Positions 1 through 9,676 of a DNA stretch of 64,000 bases are shown piece after piece. Within the stretch, counting starts at the first letter, position 1. Each line of letters begins with the position of its first letter. A model generated the notes under the pieces. That model was not told where the DNA came from, searched no databases, and saw only the letters and a program-made list of their open reading frames with translations. The position numbers were made by a program, and so were the translations under genes. This stretch comes from an uncultured Bacteroidota bacterium (GTDB taxonomy: Bacteria > Bacteroidota > Bacteroidia > AKYH767-A > 2013-40CM-41-45): assembly GCA_937871435.1 (NCBI GenBank), contig CALMQM010000121.1:59398-123397 (forward strand), written 5' to 3'.

Positions 1-459
1 CAGAAAGCGGGAGAATAAAACTCCATGTGTATCAAATGTATCCAGTGTACAATGAAATAAATAATATTCATCCGGATGGCCGGGTGAAGGCACTGCAACG
101 GAGGCTTGCGACAATTCCAAACCGAGATTCATTGATGACTGACTGGATGTATAAAAGGATGGGCTGAGCTGATCACCATTCATCATCACTGCATCATTGC
201 GGTTGCTTACATACACTCCATTGCTGTAGAAAAGTAAATTCCCCAGACTATCAGACATACATGTAGTGGTTAATCCGAAATTCATGGGTTGGTAAGAATA
301 TGAAAATGCAAATCCTGAGTTGAAATTTATAGTTGTTCTACCTGTTTGCACACTAAATAAGCTGTCATAACCAAGGATCCAATTGGCATTTTGCAACTGA
401 CAAAATGTATTGGAAGCAATTTCCGACATCAACCAGGCCAAAATGATAATTTTTCTCAT
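1..459 (-). CDS. Secreted propeller-type protein, N-terminal part (cut by window edge)
   Basis: The frame is open from an ATG at 459 to the window edge (153 codons, no stop), so only the N-terminus is visible. It starts with a basic and hydrophobic signal peptide (MRKIIILAWLMSEI) that probably ends near the TFCQ at residues 19-22. The mature part matches the pattern of the 'NWYFG' module in the adjacent large metalloprotease: NANWILGYDSL, then SDSLGNLLFYSNG, then a PSPGHPDEYYLFH stretch, against NWYFGHHWG, LLFYTDG and PRPGNPNHYYVFT next door. In Bacteroidota this module is a WD40-like propeller found in T9SS cargo, so a surface protein is likely; a sorting tail would lie outside the window. 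The start codon lies only 9 bases after a strong hairpin (469-503), so it may depend on read-through from the upstream gene. The function is unknown. Confidence 0.7.
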   Translation of the reverse strand, partial: MRKIIILAWLMSEIASNTFCQLQNANWILGYDSLFSVQTGRTTINFNSGFAFSYSYQPMNFGLTTTCMSDSLGNLLFYSNGVYVSNRNDAVMMNGDQLSPSFYTSSQSSMNLGLELSQASVAVPSPGHPDEYYLFHCTLDTFDTHGVLFSRFL

Positions 460-468
460 ATAAACTAA

Positions 469-503
469 AAGAGGTACATACAGATTGTTTGTATGTACCT
501 CTT
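469..503 (-). terminator. Strong hairpin terminator between two minus-strand genes
   Basis: A perfect 14-bp inverted repeat (469-482 with 490-503, 7-nt loop) starts 14 bases after the stop codon of the M43 protease gene. In the minus-strand transcript it is followed by a U-rich stretch (TCTTTTAGTTTA). This fits an intrinsic terminator. It also lies 9 bases before the next start codon, so it could instead act as a leader structure for that gene. Confidence 0.75.
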
Positions 504-517
504 AAAGATAGAACTTA

Positions 518-3500
518 TTATTTAATGACTGAGAACTTACCGACGCCTACGAGTGTATTTTTACTGATCACTTTGTAATTGTACACTCCGTTCCTCAACT
601 GAAGCGAAGAGAACTCAAATTGATTTGCTTTCCAATCAAGATGATAGGTGGCGACAATCTTACCAAGAGAATTGTAAATTTCAAGTCGACCGTCTGCTTC
701 ATTTTCCAGACTATATACCAAAGTAGCAGAACCTGAAGTGGGGTTCGGATAGATGCTTGTGGATGCAAGCAACTCCTCTCCTCCTATTTCACGCAAACTA
801 ATTCCGTTAGCAAGACAAGTATTCAGGTCATCGTATTCCGCTTCTTCATCTATCGAAGAATACAATGCTCTGGCTTTCCACACTGCGTTTCCTCCTGCAA
901 GCGGACACTGGTTGGCAATGCGATACAGAATATCAATTTGATCTCTTGAAAATTCATCCTCATCTCTGGCAATTGTTGAAAGATAAATTTCATTCACCTG
1001 TCTTTCATTTTCTTCAATAATCTCAGATGTGGCCAGACTATTGTTGAGTTGCCGCACATTATCAGAGGAAAGAATTCTGGTGTTCGCTGCAAGATCCAAA
1101 GCTGTATTGTTATATGAAACGAGATTGGAAATAGTGTTCATATAACCGGCAATGATCGCTCTTTCGGATGCAAGTTGAGCATCAGTAAGAGTACCACTGA
1201 GTATAAGATCTAAATGTTGACGTAAATCATCGTGATTCAGATCTATCATTTGTACATTTTGAATAACATTGTTCGCAACCTGAGGATCCATGTTGTACAT
1301 CGAATTGCTACCATCACCGATTTCTTTCAGAATAGACAACATTCCTCCTTCGTTTGCAACATAAAAACTATCCAACACAGGGAAACTATCTCTGTATTCA
1401 GGATTTTGTTGCAACTTTTCGAACAAGGCACGTGCGAGTGAGAAGAAACTTTCGTCTGTATACGTTCCATTTGAAATTCTTTCCTGCGCAATTCGAATAT
1501 CATAGTCGCGCGTACACGATGGGCAATCTACACGTGCAAACTGATTACAATAACCTCCTGAATTTGCGCATTCAAAATTGGCGTTGCCCTGGTTAAAGAA
1601 CCAATAGGAAGGATACCAGGACATAGGCTCAACTGTCGGACCAGGTGAACTTCCCGGATCGTAATTGAATTTATAGACTGCCGCGTTATTCAGATCTTCA
1701 TAGATAGCATTTACACCGGAACCAACAGCCGGAACAAACCACTGGTTCCCTTTCCAATATTGCGATCCAATAATTGTGTATGGTGACAAATGCAAGCCCC
1801 ACGTATGTTCATTGATGTTGTTTCCTTTTACATCAGTACTGTAGGCATACCCATTAAAATAAATTCCATTGATGGTTCCGTCGACAGTATTACAGGATAC
1901 TGTATGTCCGTCTCCCATATCTACTTTGATGGCGCTTTGGTACTTGTCATTATTGTAAGCAGTATACGAACCGATTACTGTATTACAACTTACTTCATCC
2001 TTAATACAACCATGTGTAATGATTCCATTCCGGTTAATTACATTGTTGGTCATGGTGAGAGTGTTGCTGGTCACCTGGTATCTGGTAGCAGAATACATAT
2101 TGATTCCGTTTGCAGCATTGGTTGCACCCGGATTATAATAGATGGAGTTGCCGTGAATTTTTGAATCCGGATTGTCGCCGTTTGATTCCATCACACGGAT
2201 AGCATCAACACCTTTCATCAATTGAGTAAGAGCATAACCGAAATGAATCGCATTTGACTGGACAAGCAAATGACGGGCATGGTCATTATATCTTAGGATC
2301 ATTCCAAACAGATTGCAATAGATATAATTATCTATCACATCAATTACCATATTACTTCCATTGTCAATTCCATAACCATAATTCATACGTGTCATTTTGT
2401 TTGCACGTGAATCAACGTTCATGCGTTTGGCATAGATACCACGATTACAGTTGTCAAACGAAGCAGCGCCTGTACTTCCATATCCTGTCTGACGCAAACT
2501 GAAATATCCATGACCACCCTGGCAGTTGATACCGGTTCCGTTATATGTAACCAACGGATTGTACTGAGTGTCCGCGTAAATATTCCGGAAATCCGTTCTT
2601 GCGACACGAACATTACAACGGCTGGTAACAACTCCATTGCTCATTCTGCTGAAATGATTGCTATTAGTCCCAAGTCCTGTTAAATCTATCATGGCATCAT
2701 ATGCCTGAATACCAGCGAAGGAATTCGTGGTAGGTGCGGGTGTCTGCCCTGTAAATGGTGCATGGAGTGAAGAAGAATTTGTGAACGTACAATCATCTAT
2801 TAGCTCTCCAACGACATTGTATCCAAGTGAACTTTGCGGAATATACAAGGAAACAAAATTTCTGTCGAAGGTTGAACTATAAAAACCAATGCTCGATCCG
2901 TCATTAGCATAGACAGCATATTGTGCATCCATAATGCGCGACCTTCTCACTGTACAATTGGAACCTGACTCAACATAAATTCCCTGCCACATATTACTAC
3001 ATGCTTCAATGGTACTGTTATCAACCATCAGTGTAGACTGATTCATGACGGTAATTTTCGCGCCAGGCTCCATGGTTACAGTACAATTGCTGAAAACGAA
3101 AGTCTGATCAACAAAAAATTCTCCTGTAATGTCCACAGTAGTGGATTGCAACAATCCGCCGAGTGAACTCGAATACGTTCCGTCTGAAATCATCACATTC
3201 TGCTGACAACAAGGAGGCAATACATTAACAGCCTGAATCAGTTCAGACATTGCGCCATTGTCAATGACAGTATGTTTAATATAATAAGTACCAGGAGGTA
3301 GACCAGATTGAATGCTGGGAACATTGTCAATGTAATCATCAAAGTAACACCATGTTTTTATAGGAGCGCCGTTAAAAGGTGTAGCGCGGTAATCATCGAA
3401 ATCCCAGATGTGAGTCGCAGTCGGAGAAGTGTTCGTCGCTGTTACAGTAACACATCCATGACCATCACATGGAGTTTGTTGAACGGTGAAACCTGCATCA

Positions 3501-6500
3501 GGTGCTGTACATCCCGGACAACCGGAAAAGAAAATATGATATCCTTGTGTCCACGGCGAAAATGTAGGAGTAGTCGCTCCTGTCTGGTACAAATCCACAT
3601 GATACGACGTATTGGAATAAGGCGCAATGGCCCAACACAAATGAGAAGTCTCACATGGCGGAATCGGATTTACATAAGTGAAATTGATTGTAGCAAATGA
3701 ATAAGGCCCGATCACACTCACCGGATTATCGTATACTATATTAATTGTAGTCACGTAATAATCTACCCCGGCAATTGTGGTATAAATGGAAGGGTTGGTC
3801 ACGATTGAAGAATTTGCGAAATCAATATTCTGACCTACAAAGGATTCAAAAGTATTGAGTGCTGTCAGTGAAGTTGGCGGTGCAATGAAGCTTGGGTACA
3901 CAATTTGCAAATTCATCCTCTTGATAGCAGGAATAGGTGTATGCACACCAATCACAACCGGTACAGGATTCCCAAGAACACAATCGCTGTTTCCATAAAC
4001 GATCATCGGGCATCCGTACATAATCGTCACACAGTTACTTGCAGTATATTGCTGACCTCCACCTGTAAGCGTAACATTGTTGGTATGATCCGGGTCCGGA
4101 CACAATCCGTTTGTAGTGAAATATCCGGAATACACGAAGTCTGTACAACCTGTCGGCAAATTGTTAATGGTAGATGCCACAGGATAGCCCGGGAAATTCG
4201 GGAAATTGGGTGGAGTAGTAATGATCACAAAATTTGGTGGCAATTGATCAGACAATGTAATGTTTGCCGGACCTCCTGTATTGTTGCACACTGTAATCGT
4301 GTATTGTATCGGATGTCCGGCATAGGTTTGTGTTACATTTGATGTTTTCGTGATCGTGAAACCGCAAGTAGTGACATTCACTGTAACAACATCAGAAGAA
4401 GCTCCGCATCCATTGGATGCTGTAATAGTATATGTAGTTGTCGCGCCTGGATTGGCAACCGGGTTCGGACAATTAATACAGGACAATCCGTTTGTCGGAC
4501 TCCATGTTATACTTCCATTACTTACTGTTGCATTAATAGGTACTGATCCGCCGGGACAAATATTGAGATCAGGTCCGGCATTGACTACAGGTGCAGCAGT
4601 TGCCTGAGTTACTGTAATTGTATTTGTATTGGTACAACCGGTGTTTGGATCAGTGATCACAAGTGTAATTGTGCCCGGAAAACTTGTCCACACCACATTA
4701 ATCGTTTGCAAATTTCCTGTAGTCGGAGTACCGTTGGTTACCGTCCATGCATACTGATATCCGGCCGGACCGAAATAAGAAACGGGAAGTGAGTTGGTGT
4801 TGCAAACCGGGTTCGGACCGGTAATCGTTGGAACCGGAGGGAACACGATACTCACAGTATGCGTTACGACAGGATGCCCATCAATTGACAGTGTGACTAT
4901 ATAATTTCCAGTTGCAGCAAAGGTGTGATGAGGATATTCAAAATTGCCGGTTGTTGTACCGTTGTTAGTTCCATTCGGAATAGTACCATTTGGTCCGGTA
5001 ATGGAATATCCATCGCCAAAATTCCAGGTAAAGTTTGTGCCACAACCTAGATTGGTAAAGATGGCTTCCGAACAATTGCGAACACAGAATGAAAAATCAT
5101 CTGTCATTGGAGCAAATGAGCCAATAATATCATTCGGTAAACATGATTTTGAAATAACCGTACCAGCCAAAGGTTGAACAGCATTTCCATTGTATCCACA
5201 GTCATTTGAAGAGTTCGTAACATTTACAACATTCGGAAAATTAACACAACCAACCGGACCAGAAACGTTGAATCGATTGATGGAGAAATAAACCCTGTTG
5301 TCAGGACCAAGTTGTACTTCACCACCAAATGCATTTGAGACTGTAGTGACCAACTTGGAAGGTATATTTGTGTTGCAAGGACTTAAGTTGGCCAAATCGT
5401 ATTGTGTTAACGAATTTGAATTGGATAAATACAGGACTCTTGAATTTGGACTGAAACAGGCGCTGTAACCTCCAGCATTAATTGTTGTCAGGTAGTTTAG
5501 AATTCCTGTGGCACAATCAAAATTGTACAAATGTGTTTGTTGGGATGGTAAATCTGAGTAAGCAATCAGATTTTTATTTGGAGAAACAGCAATTCCTCCA
5601 ATCCATGTATTACCTCCAGGATAAACCTGTGGCGTAGAAAATGCTCCTGCATTACTGGTAACGGGTATATTTGCCAATCCTGCTGATGTTAGTGAGTAAG
5701 ACATGAATACATTGTCCGGAGTAGCATTGGGACCAGGATTAGGTAGCCCGACATGATTATTATTCACAGGTTTAACAACGAGCCAAAAATCTGTTCCATT
5801 ACATTGTGGAACAGCCAATAATGGCTCTGTTGTCGAATAATTTTGTGTTGGGTGTACTCCAGCATTTGGATTCAGAACATTTCCCAATCCTCCATTCGCA
5901 CTCATATCTATTTCATAATATGTAATACCATTCTGAATCGCTGCTGAATTATCAACTCCGGGAGTCGTAAATACATAATAATGATTTGGATTTCCGGGGC
6001 GAGGTGCAATCAACGCACCTTGAGCACTAGATCCTAATCCGGCATTATTGATTCCGCCATTTAATGTAGCATTGCCATTCTGCATAATTGCATGTGTCGA
6101 ATTGTATACTGTCCGACCATCAGTATAAAATAATAATTGCCCTGCAGAGCTGCTTACAGAGGCTGCTGATTCCAAAGAGGTAATTGAACTTGGCAAAGAT
6201 GGAACCGCTGTCCCTGTAGCAAAAGAGATTCCCCAATGATGACCGAAATACCAATTTGCTCTTTCGCCCGCATATGGAGTACAGGTAGTTACAAAAATTT
6301 GCAAAGTGGAAGAATAACTCGTTCCGTTTCCATCCGTGATGGTGAGTGAAACATTATACATTCCGGCTGCTGCCCATGTAATTCCGGTTGGATTACTTGT
6401 ACCTGTTGCAGTTCCGGGAACGCCTGCGGGAAATGTCCATGAATATGAAGAGGCGCCATTTACAGCTTGAAATCCGACGGCTTGTCCTACACATACTTGT

Positions 6501-7681
6501 GTAGTACCTCCAGGAAGTGTTGTGATAAATGTCGGATCAATAAAATTAGCAAGGCATCCGGTAGCACTGGTGAGGCCAGTTGAAATTAGATTCCCAACTG
6601 ACACCAATACAGATCTGTATAGTTGAATGGTGGCATGCATACGATTTGCCTGTTCATCGGTAAATGTATTTCTGCAAGTATTCGCATTATCATAAGCATA
6701 ATCCATATGGTTCTCTATCATATCCGGAAGATTTGGATTTTCTGCACAGGAATTTGCACCTGCTAAAGCGGAACAATCGGCCTGATTTGCTGCTGCTACA
6801 GGTGGTGTATCACAACATTCATCTCCACTGCTGTTGCAGGGTGTTCCATTTATTACCTCACTACAACCAAATTGAAAAGTGTGGAACAAACCAAGGTAAT
6901 GTCCTATTTCGTGAATCAACACTCTTCCCTGATTATAATTCGGACTTGGATTGGGTGGGTTAACTCCAAAACTACTCGCGCGCATTACTACTCCATCCAA
7001 AAACTGGTTGGGCAAACCATTCATCAAAGGAAACGGTGAATATCCAACTACACTATTTACATAAGGCACCGATGTCTGACTGATTTGTTCCACCACCCAA
7101 ATATTAAGATACCTCGTAGGATTAAAATAAATGATGTTGGTGAGAGCTTGTTGACTACCTGCTCCTGTTGCATTCATATTATGCGTTGTTGCCATCGTGT
7201 TGGCTGCAGCCGAAGTGGTACGTGTAATCCCGTTGGTAGTGGAATTATAATTCGTCCACGGTACACCAGTAGCTGTTGTTTGCGCAAGACAAAAAGTAAT
7301 CTGCGCGTCATCAGCATACGGAAAAGGAGATCCTAACTGATTGGCAAAACCCTGATTCAACAGCGCGATTTGATTAATCACTGCTGCATCTGTAATGGCA
7401 TTGGAAACATTCGTACCTATCAAATGGACAACAACCGGAATTACATAATTATTTGCCTGTTGTACGATGTGGTATTGCTGATTATTGCTTTCCACTTTTC
7501 TTCGGATACAAGCACGCACCGAATCAAATGTTGCTGATCCGGCACTATCGCGCAATAACAAAGTAATTAACTGGTCGAAACCACACGGAATAGAATCCGA
7601 TGCAGGGTTTGCCCGAAGCGGTGTCCAGCACAATCCACTGATACATAAAAGCAGGATGAGTAGTAGTTGTTTGCGTTTCAT
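518..7681 (-). CDS. Large secreted pappalysin-type (M43) metalloprotease with T9SS sorting domain
   Basis: This is a 2387-aa secreted protein. I chose the internal ATG at 7681 (MKRKQLLLILLLCISGLC) because it gives a clean signal peptide; the upstream 30 codons do not. A zinc metalloprotease domain of the pappalysin/M43 (metzincin) type covers about residues 100-350. Its motif HEIGHYLGLFH has zinc ligands H257, H261 and H267 and catalytic E258, followed by the Cys-rich ECCDTPP region usual in the family. After it come a PKD-like domain (about 380-465), a 'NWYFG' propeller module (about 470-865), a second PKD domain, Ig-like and DUF11-like segments, and a right-handed beta-helix region (about 1500-1970). 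The last 80 residues form a type A T9SS tail (STSIYPNPTSG ... GVYNYKV). It probably acts outside the cell or on the cell surface; the substrate is unknown. The protease assignment is firm. The order of the middle modules is approximate. Confidence 0.9.
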   Translation of the reverse strand: MKRKQLLLILLLCISGLCWTPLRANPASDSIPCGFDQLITLLLRDSAGSATFDSVRACIRRKVESNNQQYHIVQQANNYVIPVVVHLIGTNVSNAITDAAVINQIALLNQGFANQLGSPFPYADDAQITFCLAQTTATGVPWTNYNSTTNGITRTTSAAANTMATTHNMNATGAGSQQALTNIIYFNPTRYLNIWVVEQISQTSVPYVNSVVGYSPFPLMNGLPNQFLDGVVMRASSFGVNPPNPSPNYNQGRVLIHEIGHYLGLFHTFQFGCSEVINGTPCNSSGDECCDTPPVAAANQADCSALAGANSCAENPNLPDMIENHMDYAYDNANTCRNTFTDEQANRMHATIQLYRSVLVSVGNLISTGLTSATGCLANFIDPTFITTLPGGTTQVCVGQAVGFQAVNGASSYSWTFPAGVPGTATGTSNPTGITWAAAGMYNVSLTITDGNGTSYSSTLQIFVTTCTPYAGERANWYFGHHWGISFATGTAVPSLPSSITSLESAASVSSSAGQLLFYTDGRTVYNSTHAIMQNGNATLNGGINNAGLGSSAQGALIAPRPGNPNHYYVFTTPGVDNSAAIQNGITYYEIDMSANGGLGNVLNPNAGVHPTQNYSTTEPLLAVPQCNGTDFWLVVKPVNNNHVGLPNPGPNATPDNVFMSYSLTSAGLANIPVTSNAGAFSTPQVYPGGNTWIGGIAVSPNKNLIAYSDLPSQQTHLYNFDCATGILNYLTTINAGGYSACFSPNSRVLYLSNSNSLTQYDLANLSPCNTNIPSKLVTTVSNAFGGEVQLGPDNRVYFSINRFNVSGPVGCVNFPNVVNVTNSSNDCGYNGNAVQPLAGTVISKSCLPNDIIGSFAPMTDDFSFCVRNCSEAIFTNLGCGTNFTWNFGDGYSITGPNGTIPNGTNNGTTTGNFEYPHHTFAATGNYIVTLSIDGHPVVTHTVSIVFPPVPTITGPNPVCNTNSLPVSYFGPAGYQYAWTVTNGTPTTGNLQTINVVWTSFPGTITLVITDPNTGCTNTNTITVTQATAAPVVNAGPDLNICPGGSVPINATVSNGSITWSPTNGLSCINCPNPVANPGATTTYTITASNGCGASSDVVTVNVTTCGFTITKTSNVTQTYAGHPIQYTITVCNNTGGPANITLSDQLPPNFVIITTPPNFPNFPGYPVASTINNLPTGCTDFVYSGYFTTNGLCPDPDHTNNVTLTGGGQQYTASNCVTIMYGCPMIVYGNSDCVLGNPVPVVIGVHTPIPAIKRMNLQIVYPSFIAPPTSLTALNTFESFVGQNIDFANSSIVTNPSIYTTIAGVDYYVTTINIVYDNPVSVIGPYSFATINFTYVNPIPPCETSHLCWAIAPYSNTSYHVDLYQTGATTPTFSPWTQGYHIFFSGCPGCTAPDAGFTVQQTPCDGHGCVTVTATNTSPTATHIWDFDDYRATPFNGAPIKTWCYFDDYIDNVPSIQSGLPPGTYYIKHTVIDNGAMSELIQAVNVLPPCCQQNVMISDGTYSSSLGGLLQSTTVDITGEFFVDQTFVFSNCTVTMEPGAKITVMNQSTLMVDNSTIEACSNMWQGIYVESGSNCTVRRSRIMDAQYAVYANDGSSIGFYSSTFDRNFVSLYIPQSSLGYNVVGELIDDCTFTNSSSLHAPFTGQTPAPTTNSFAGIQAYDAMIDLTGLGTNSNHFSRMSNGVVTSRCNVRVARTDFRNIYADTQYNPLVTYNGTGINCQGGHGYFSLRQTGYGSTGAASFDNCNRGIYAKRMNVDSRANKMTRMNYGYGIDNGSNMVIDVIDNYIYCNLFGMILRYNDHARHLLVQSNAIHFGYALTQLMKGVDAIRVMESNGDNPDSKIHGNSIYYNPGATNAANGINMYSATRYQVTSNTLTMTNNVINRNGIITHGCIKDEVSCNTVIGSYTAYNNDKYQSAIKVDMGDGHTVSCNTVDGTINGIYFNGYAYSTDVKGNNINEHTWGLHLSPYTIIGSQYWKGNQWFVPAVGSGVNAIYEDLNNAAVYKFNYDPGSSPGPTVEPMSWYPSYWFFNQGNANFECANSGGYCNQFARVDCPSCTRDYDIRIAQERISNGTYTDESFFSLARALFEKLQQNPEYRDSFPVLDSFYVANEGGMLSILKEIGDGSNSMYNMDPQVANNVIQNVQMIDLNHDDLRQHLDLILSGTLTDAQLASERAIIAGYMNTISNLVSYNNTALDLAANTRILSSDNVRQLNNSLATSEIIEENERQVNEIYLSTIARDEDEFSRDQIDILYRIANQCPLAGGNAVWKARALYSSIDEEAEYDDLNTCLANGISLREIGGEELLASTSIYPNPTSGSATLVYSLENEADGRLEIYNSLGKIVATYHLDWKANQFEFSSLQLRNGVYNYKVISKNTLVGVGKFSVIK

Positions 7682-8024
7682 AGTTTGTTGATTTGGGTCG
7701 TTGATGTTGAAGAATGATGGTATTCGATGAAATAAAGCGCTAAAAATTCTTGTTCCTGGAAATTCAGACACAATACCATCCCAGGCATAAAATGATATGC
7801 TTTAAATTTTTACTGAAATAAAATACTGTCGAACCCGGATGCTGAAAATCCGTGGTCAAAATCAACATGCTATCAGAAACCTGTGATTATTTAATTCCCC
7901 CTGCCAAAAAATTTGAATTCGTTATTTCCGGCTAAACACAAATTCGATATCAAATCGATACCTGAAAACTAAATTTTGTCTAACCCGGATTTCTAACCCC
8001 GAGGGGGGAGCTATTTAAAGATTC
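7682..8024. other. Intergenic region, 343 bp
   Basis: This AT-rich spacer lies between the LuxR-type gene and the start of the M43 protease gene, and should hold the protease promoter on the minus strand. I see no recognisable promoter motif, RNA gene or credible ORF. A short G-rich patch (CCCCGAGGGGGG, about 7997-8008) near the LuxR stop is the only structure. Confidence 0.4.
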
Positions 8025-8561
8025 TTAATCATTATAATTAAAGTACAAGTCAAGGTATCTGTCCGCCCAACGCTGAAGATCTGATTTATTTAAAAAATTC
8101 ATTTTGGAATAAAGGTTTTTCCTGTGAGATTTAAAAGTTTCTATTCCGATAAATAATACAAAACAAATAATTGCAGGCTTGTACCCTCTTGATAAGAAAC
8201 ACAATATTTGTTTTTCCCTTTGCGTTAGCGAATCATATAAAAATTTATTTTCATTAAAATCTATACTGGAGATGGCACCACCCTGTCCGGTGGAAACAAA
8301 TCGAGAGCTGACAAAGCTGTCGGATAGAAACAATGTGTTTCCCTGAAAATGCAACTGAATACTATAACTGCTAAAAACTCCTTCAGAAATAATTTTATTC
8401 ATATCCTGAGTTAAACTGGAAATTATTTTCAAAATCGAAGATTGGTTGACAAGCGCAGTACTTAAAATAGACTTATTCAATTCAATGACTTTTTCAAATT
8501 GAACCGCATCTTTACTGAGAAACACAGAAATTCCGTCAATGTATGCCAGATCTTCAATCAT
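8025..8561 (-). CDS. LuxR-family (GerE-type HTH) transcriptional regulator
   Basis: A 178-aa cytoplasmic DNA-binding protein. The C-terminal 65 residues fit the LuxR/GerE helix-turn-helix: LTQREKQILCFLSRGY, then IETFKSHRKNLYSKMN, with the conserved TxREKxIL start and the TxKxHRxNxYxK recognition helix. The N-terminal 105 residues show no receiver aspartate or clear PAS signature and may be a degenerate sensing domain. It contrasts with a full response regulator because no kinase is adjacent. It is transcribed divergently from the DUF3089 lipoprotein gene with a 78-bp shared upstream region, so control of that gene is possible but is only inferred from position. Confidence 0.8.
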   Translation of the reverse strand: MIEDLAYIDGISVFLSKDAVQFEKVIELNKSILSTALVNQSSILKIISSLTQDMNKIISEGVFSSYSIQLHFQGNTLFLSDSFVSSRFVSTGQGGAISSIDFNENKFLYDSLTQREKQILCFLSRGYKPAIICFVLFIGIETFKSHRKNLYSKMNFLNKSDLQRWADRYLDLYFNYND

Positions 8562-8639
8562 AAAAATTTTAAAATAATTGCTTTAAACTACTATTTTATT
8601 CAATACCTTCAACTCAATGTTAAAATTTCTCATCAATCT

Positions 8640-9668
8640 TTGATTACACGAATTCATATCTTTTATTTAATCCTGCTGGCTGCAAACCTCACTTCATGCT
8701 TTCAACCTATGCATCCGTTCCTCAGGTACCCCGAACCTCCGGCACCGGATTATTCTGATTCTGAAAATTGGGCCGCATTACCGGATAAAAAAGACAGTGC
8801 AGATGCATTGCCTCCAGACAACCGAATGAAAGATGGGCAACAAAATGCATCTGTGGATGTATTTTATATTCATCCAACTTTAAATTTCAGTGGCAAAAGC
8901 TGGAACGGTGACGTCAACAATAAAAAACTAAATAAGAAAGTTGACATCTATCCAATTCGATTTCAGGCCAGCGCTTTCAACGGATCATGCAAAGTGTATG
9001 CTCCACGCTATCGCCAGGCTACTTTGTATTCATTTACAAAACATGCCGGAGAAAATGGAAAACAGGCTCTCGATCTTGCGTACCGGGATGTAAAAGACGC
9101 ATTTTTGTATTACCTCAGAGTATACAATCAAGGACGTCCATTCATTCTCGCTTCTCACAGTCAGGGTAGCAGACATGCCTATCACTTGCTTTATGAGCTC
9201 ATTCAAAATAATGATACTCTGCTCAAACAATTGGTTGCCGCATATGTCATTGGTTTTCGAACCGATACTATTTATAAAAACATTCCCCCTTGTGATTCAG
9301 CTTCCCAAACCGGATGCCTCATCTCCTGGAATACGTATAAATGGGGAACGGTGAACTCAAATGAATTTCTTGGATCAAATTATTATTGCACCAATCCCCT
9401 CAGCTGGAAACGTGATTCGACTTTGGTTCCGGCAAACATCAATTCAGGTGGATTGCCACGTCGCTATAACCGCCTTGATCGGGGAATTACAGATGCAAAA
9501 GTTCAGGGCGGACTACTTTGGATTCACAGACCTAAAAAAAGAGGATATATGCATCTTGGAAAAAACTACCATGTAAGTGACTACAATTTGTTTTATTCCA
9601 ATATTCGGGAAAACGTTGATTTGCGTATCCGTTCTTTTTTTCAAAAAAAGGATACCATTACAAATTGA
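8640..9668 (+). CDS. DUF3089 alpha/beta-hydrolase-like lipoprotein
   Basis: This is a 342-aa protein read from a TTG at 8640. That start gives a compact lipoprotein signal peptide (MITRIHIFYLILLAANLTSC, lipobox LTSC, Cys 20). The longer ATG frame from 8499 would overlap the divergent LuxR gene and puts 47 unlikely residues in front. The mature region has the DUF3089 signature: SVDVFYIHPT, KVYAPRYRQATL, a DVKDAFLYYL segment, and the nucleophile elbow ASHSQGS, whose serine sits in the usual alpha/beta-hydrolase position. A lipid-anchored esterase or lipase-like activity is plausible for the fold but is not shown here. The gene converges on the M6 protease gene with only 8 bp between stops. Confidence 0.8.
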   Translation: MITRIHIFYLILLAANLTSCFQPMHPFLRYPEPPAPDYSDSENWAALPDKKDSADALPPDNRMKDGQQNASVDVFYIHPTLNFSGKSWNGDVNNKKLNKKVDIYPIRFQASAFNGSCKVYAPRYRQATLYSFTKHAGENGKQALDLAYRDVKDAFLYYLRVYNQGRPFILASHSQGSRHAYHLLYELIQNNDTLLKQLVAAYVIGFRTDTIYKNIPPCDSASQTGCLISWNTYKWGTVNSNEFLGSNYYCTNPLSWKRDSTLVPANINSGGLPRRYNRLDRGITDAKVQGGLLWIHRPKKRGYMHLGKNYHVSDYNLFYSNIRENVDLRIRSFFQKKDTITN

Positions 9669-9676
9669 ACCTTAAA

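Noticed and set aside
8499..8639. Upstream extension of the DUF3089 gene to the ATG at 8499
   Set aside because: It would overlap the divergent LuxR gene and bury the lipoprotein signal 47 residues inside the protein.
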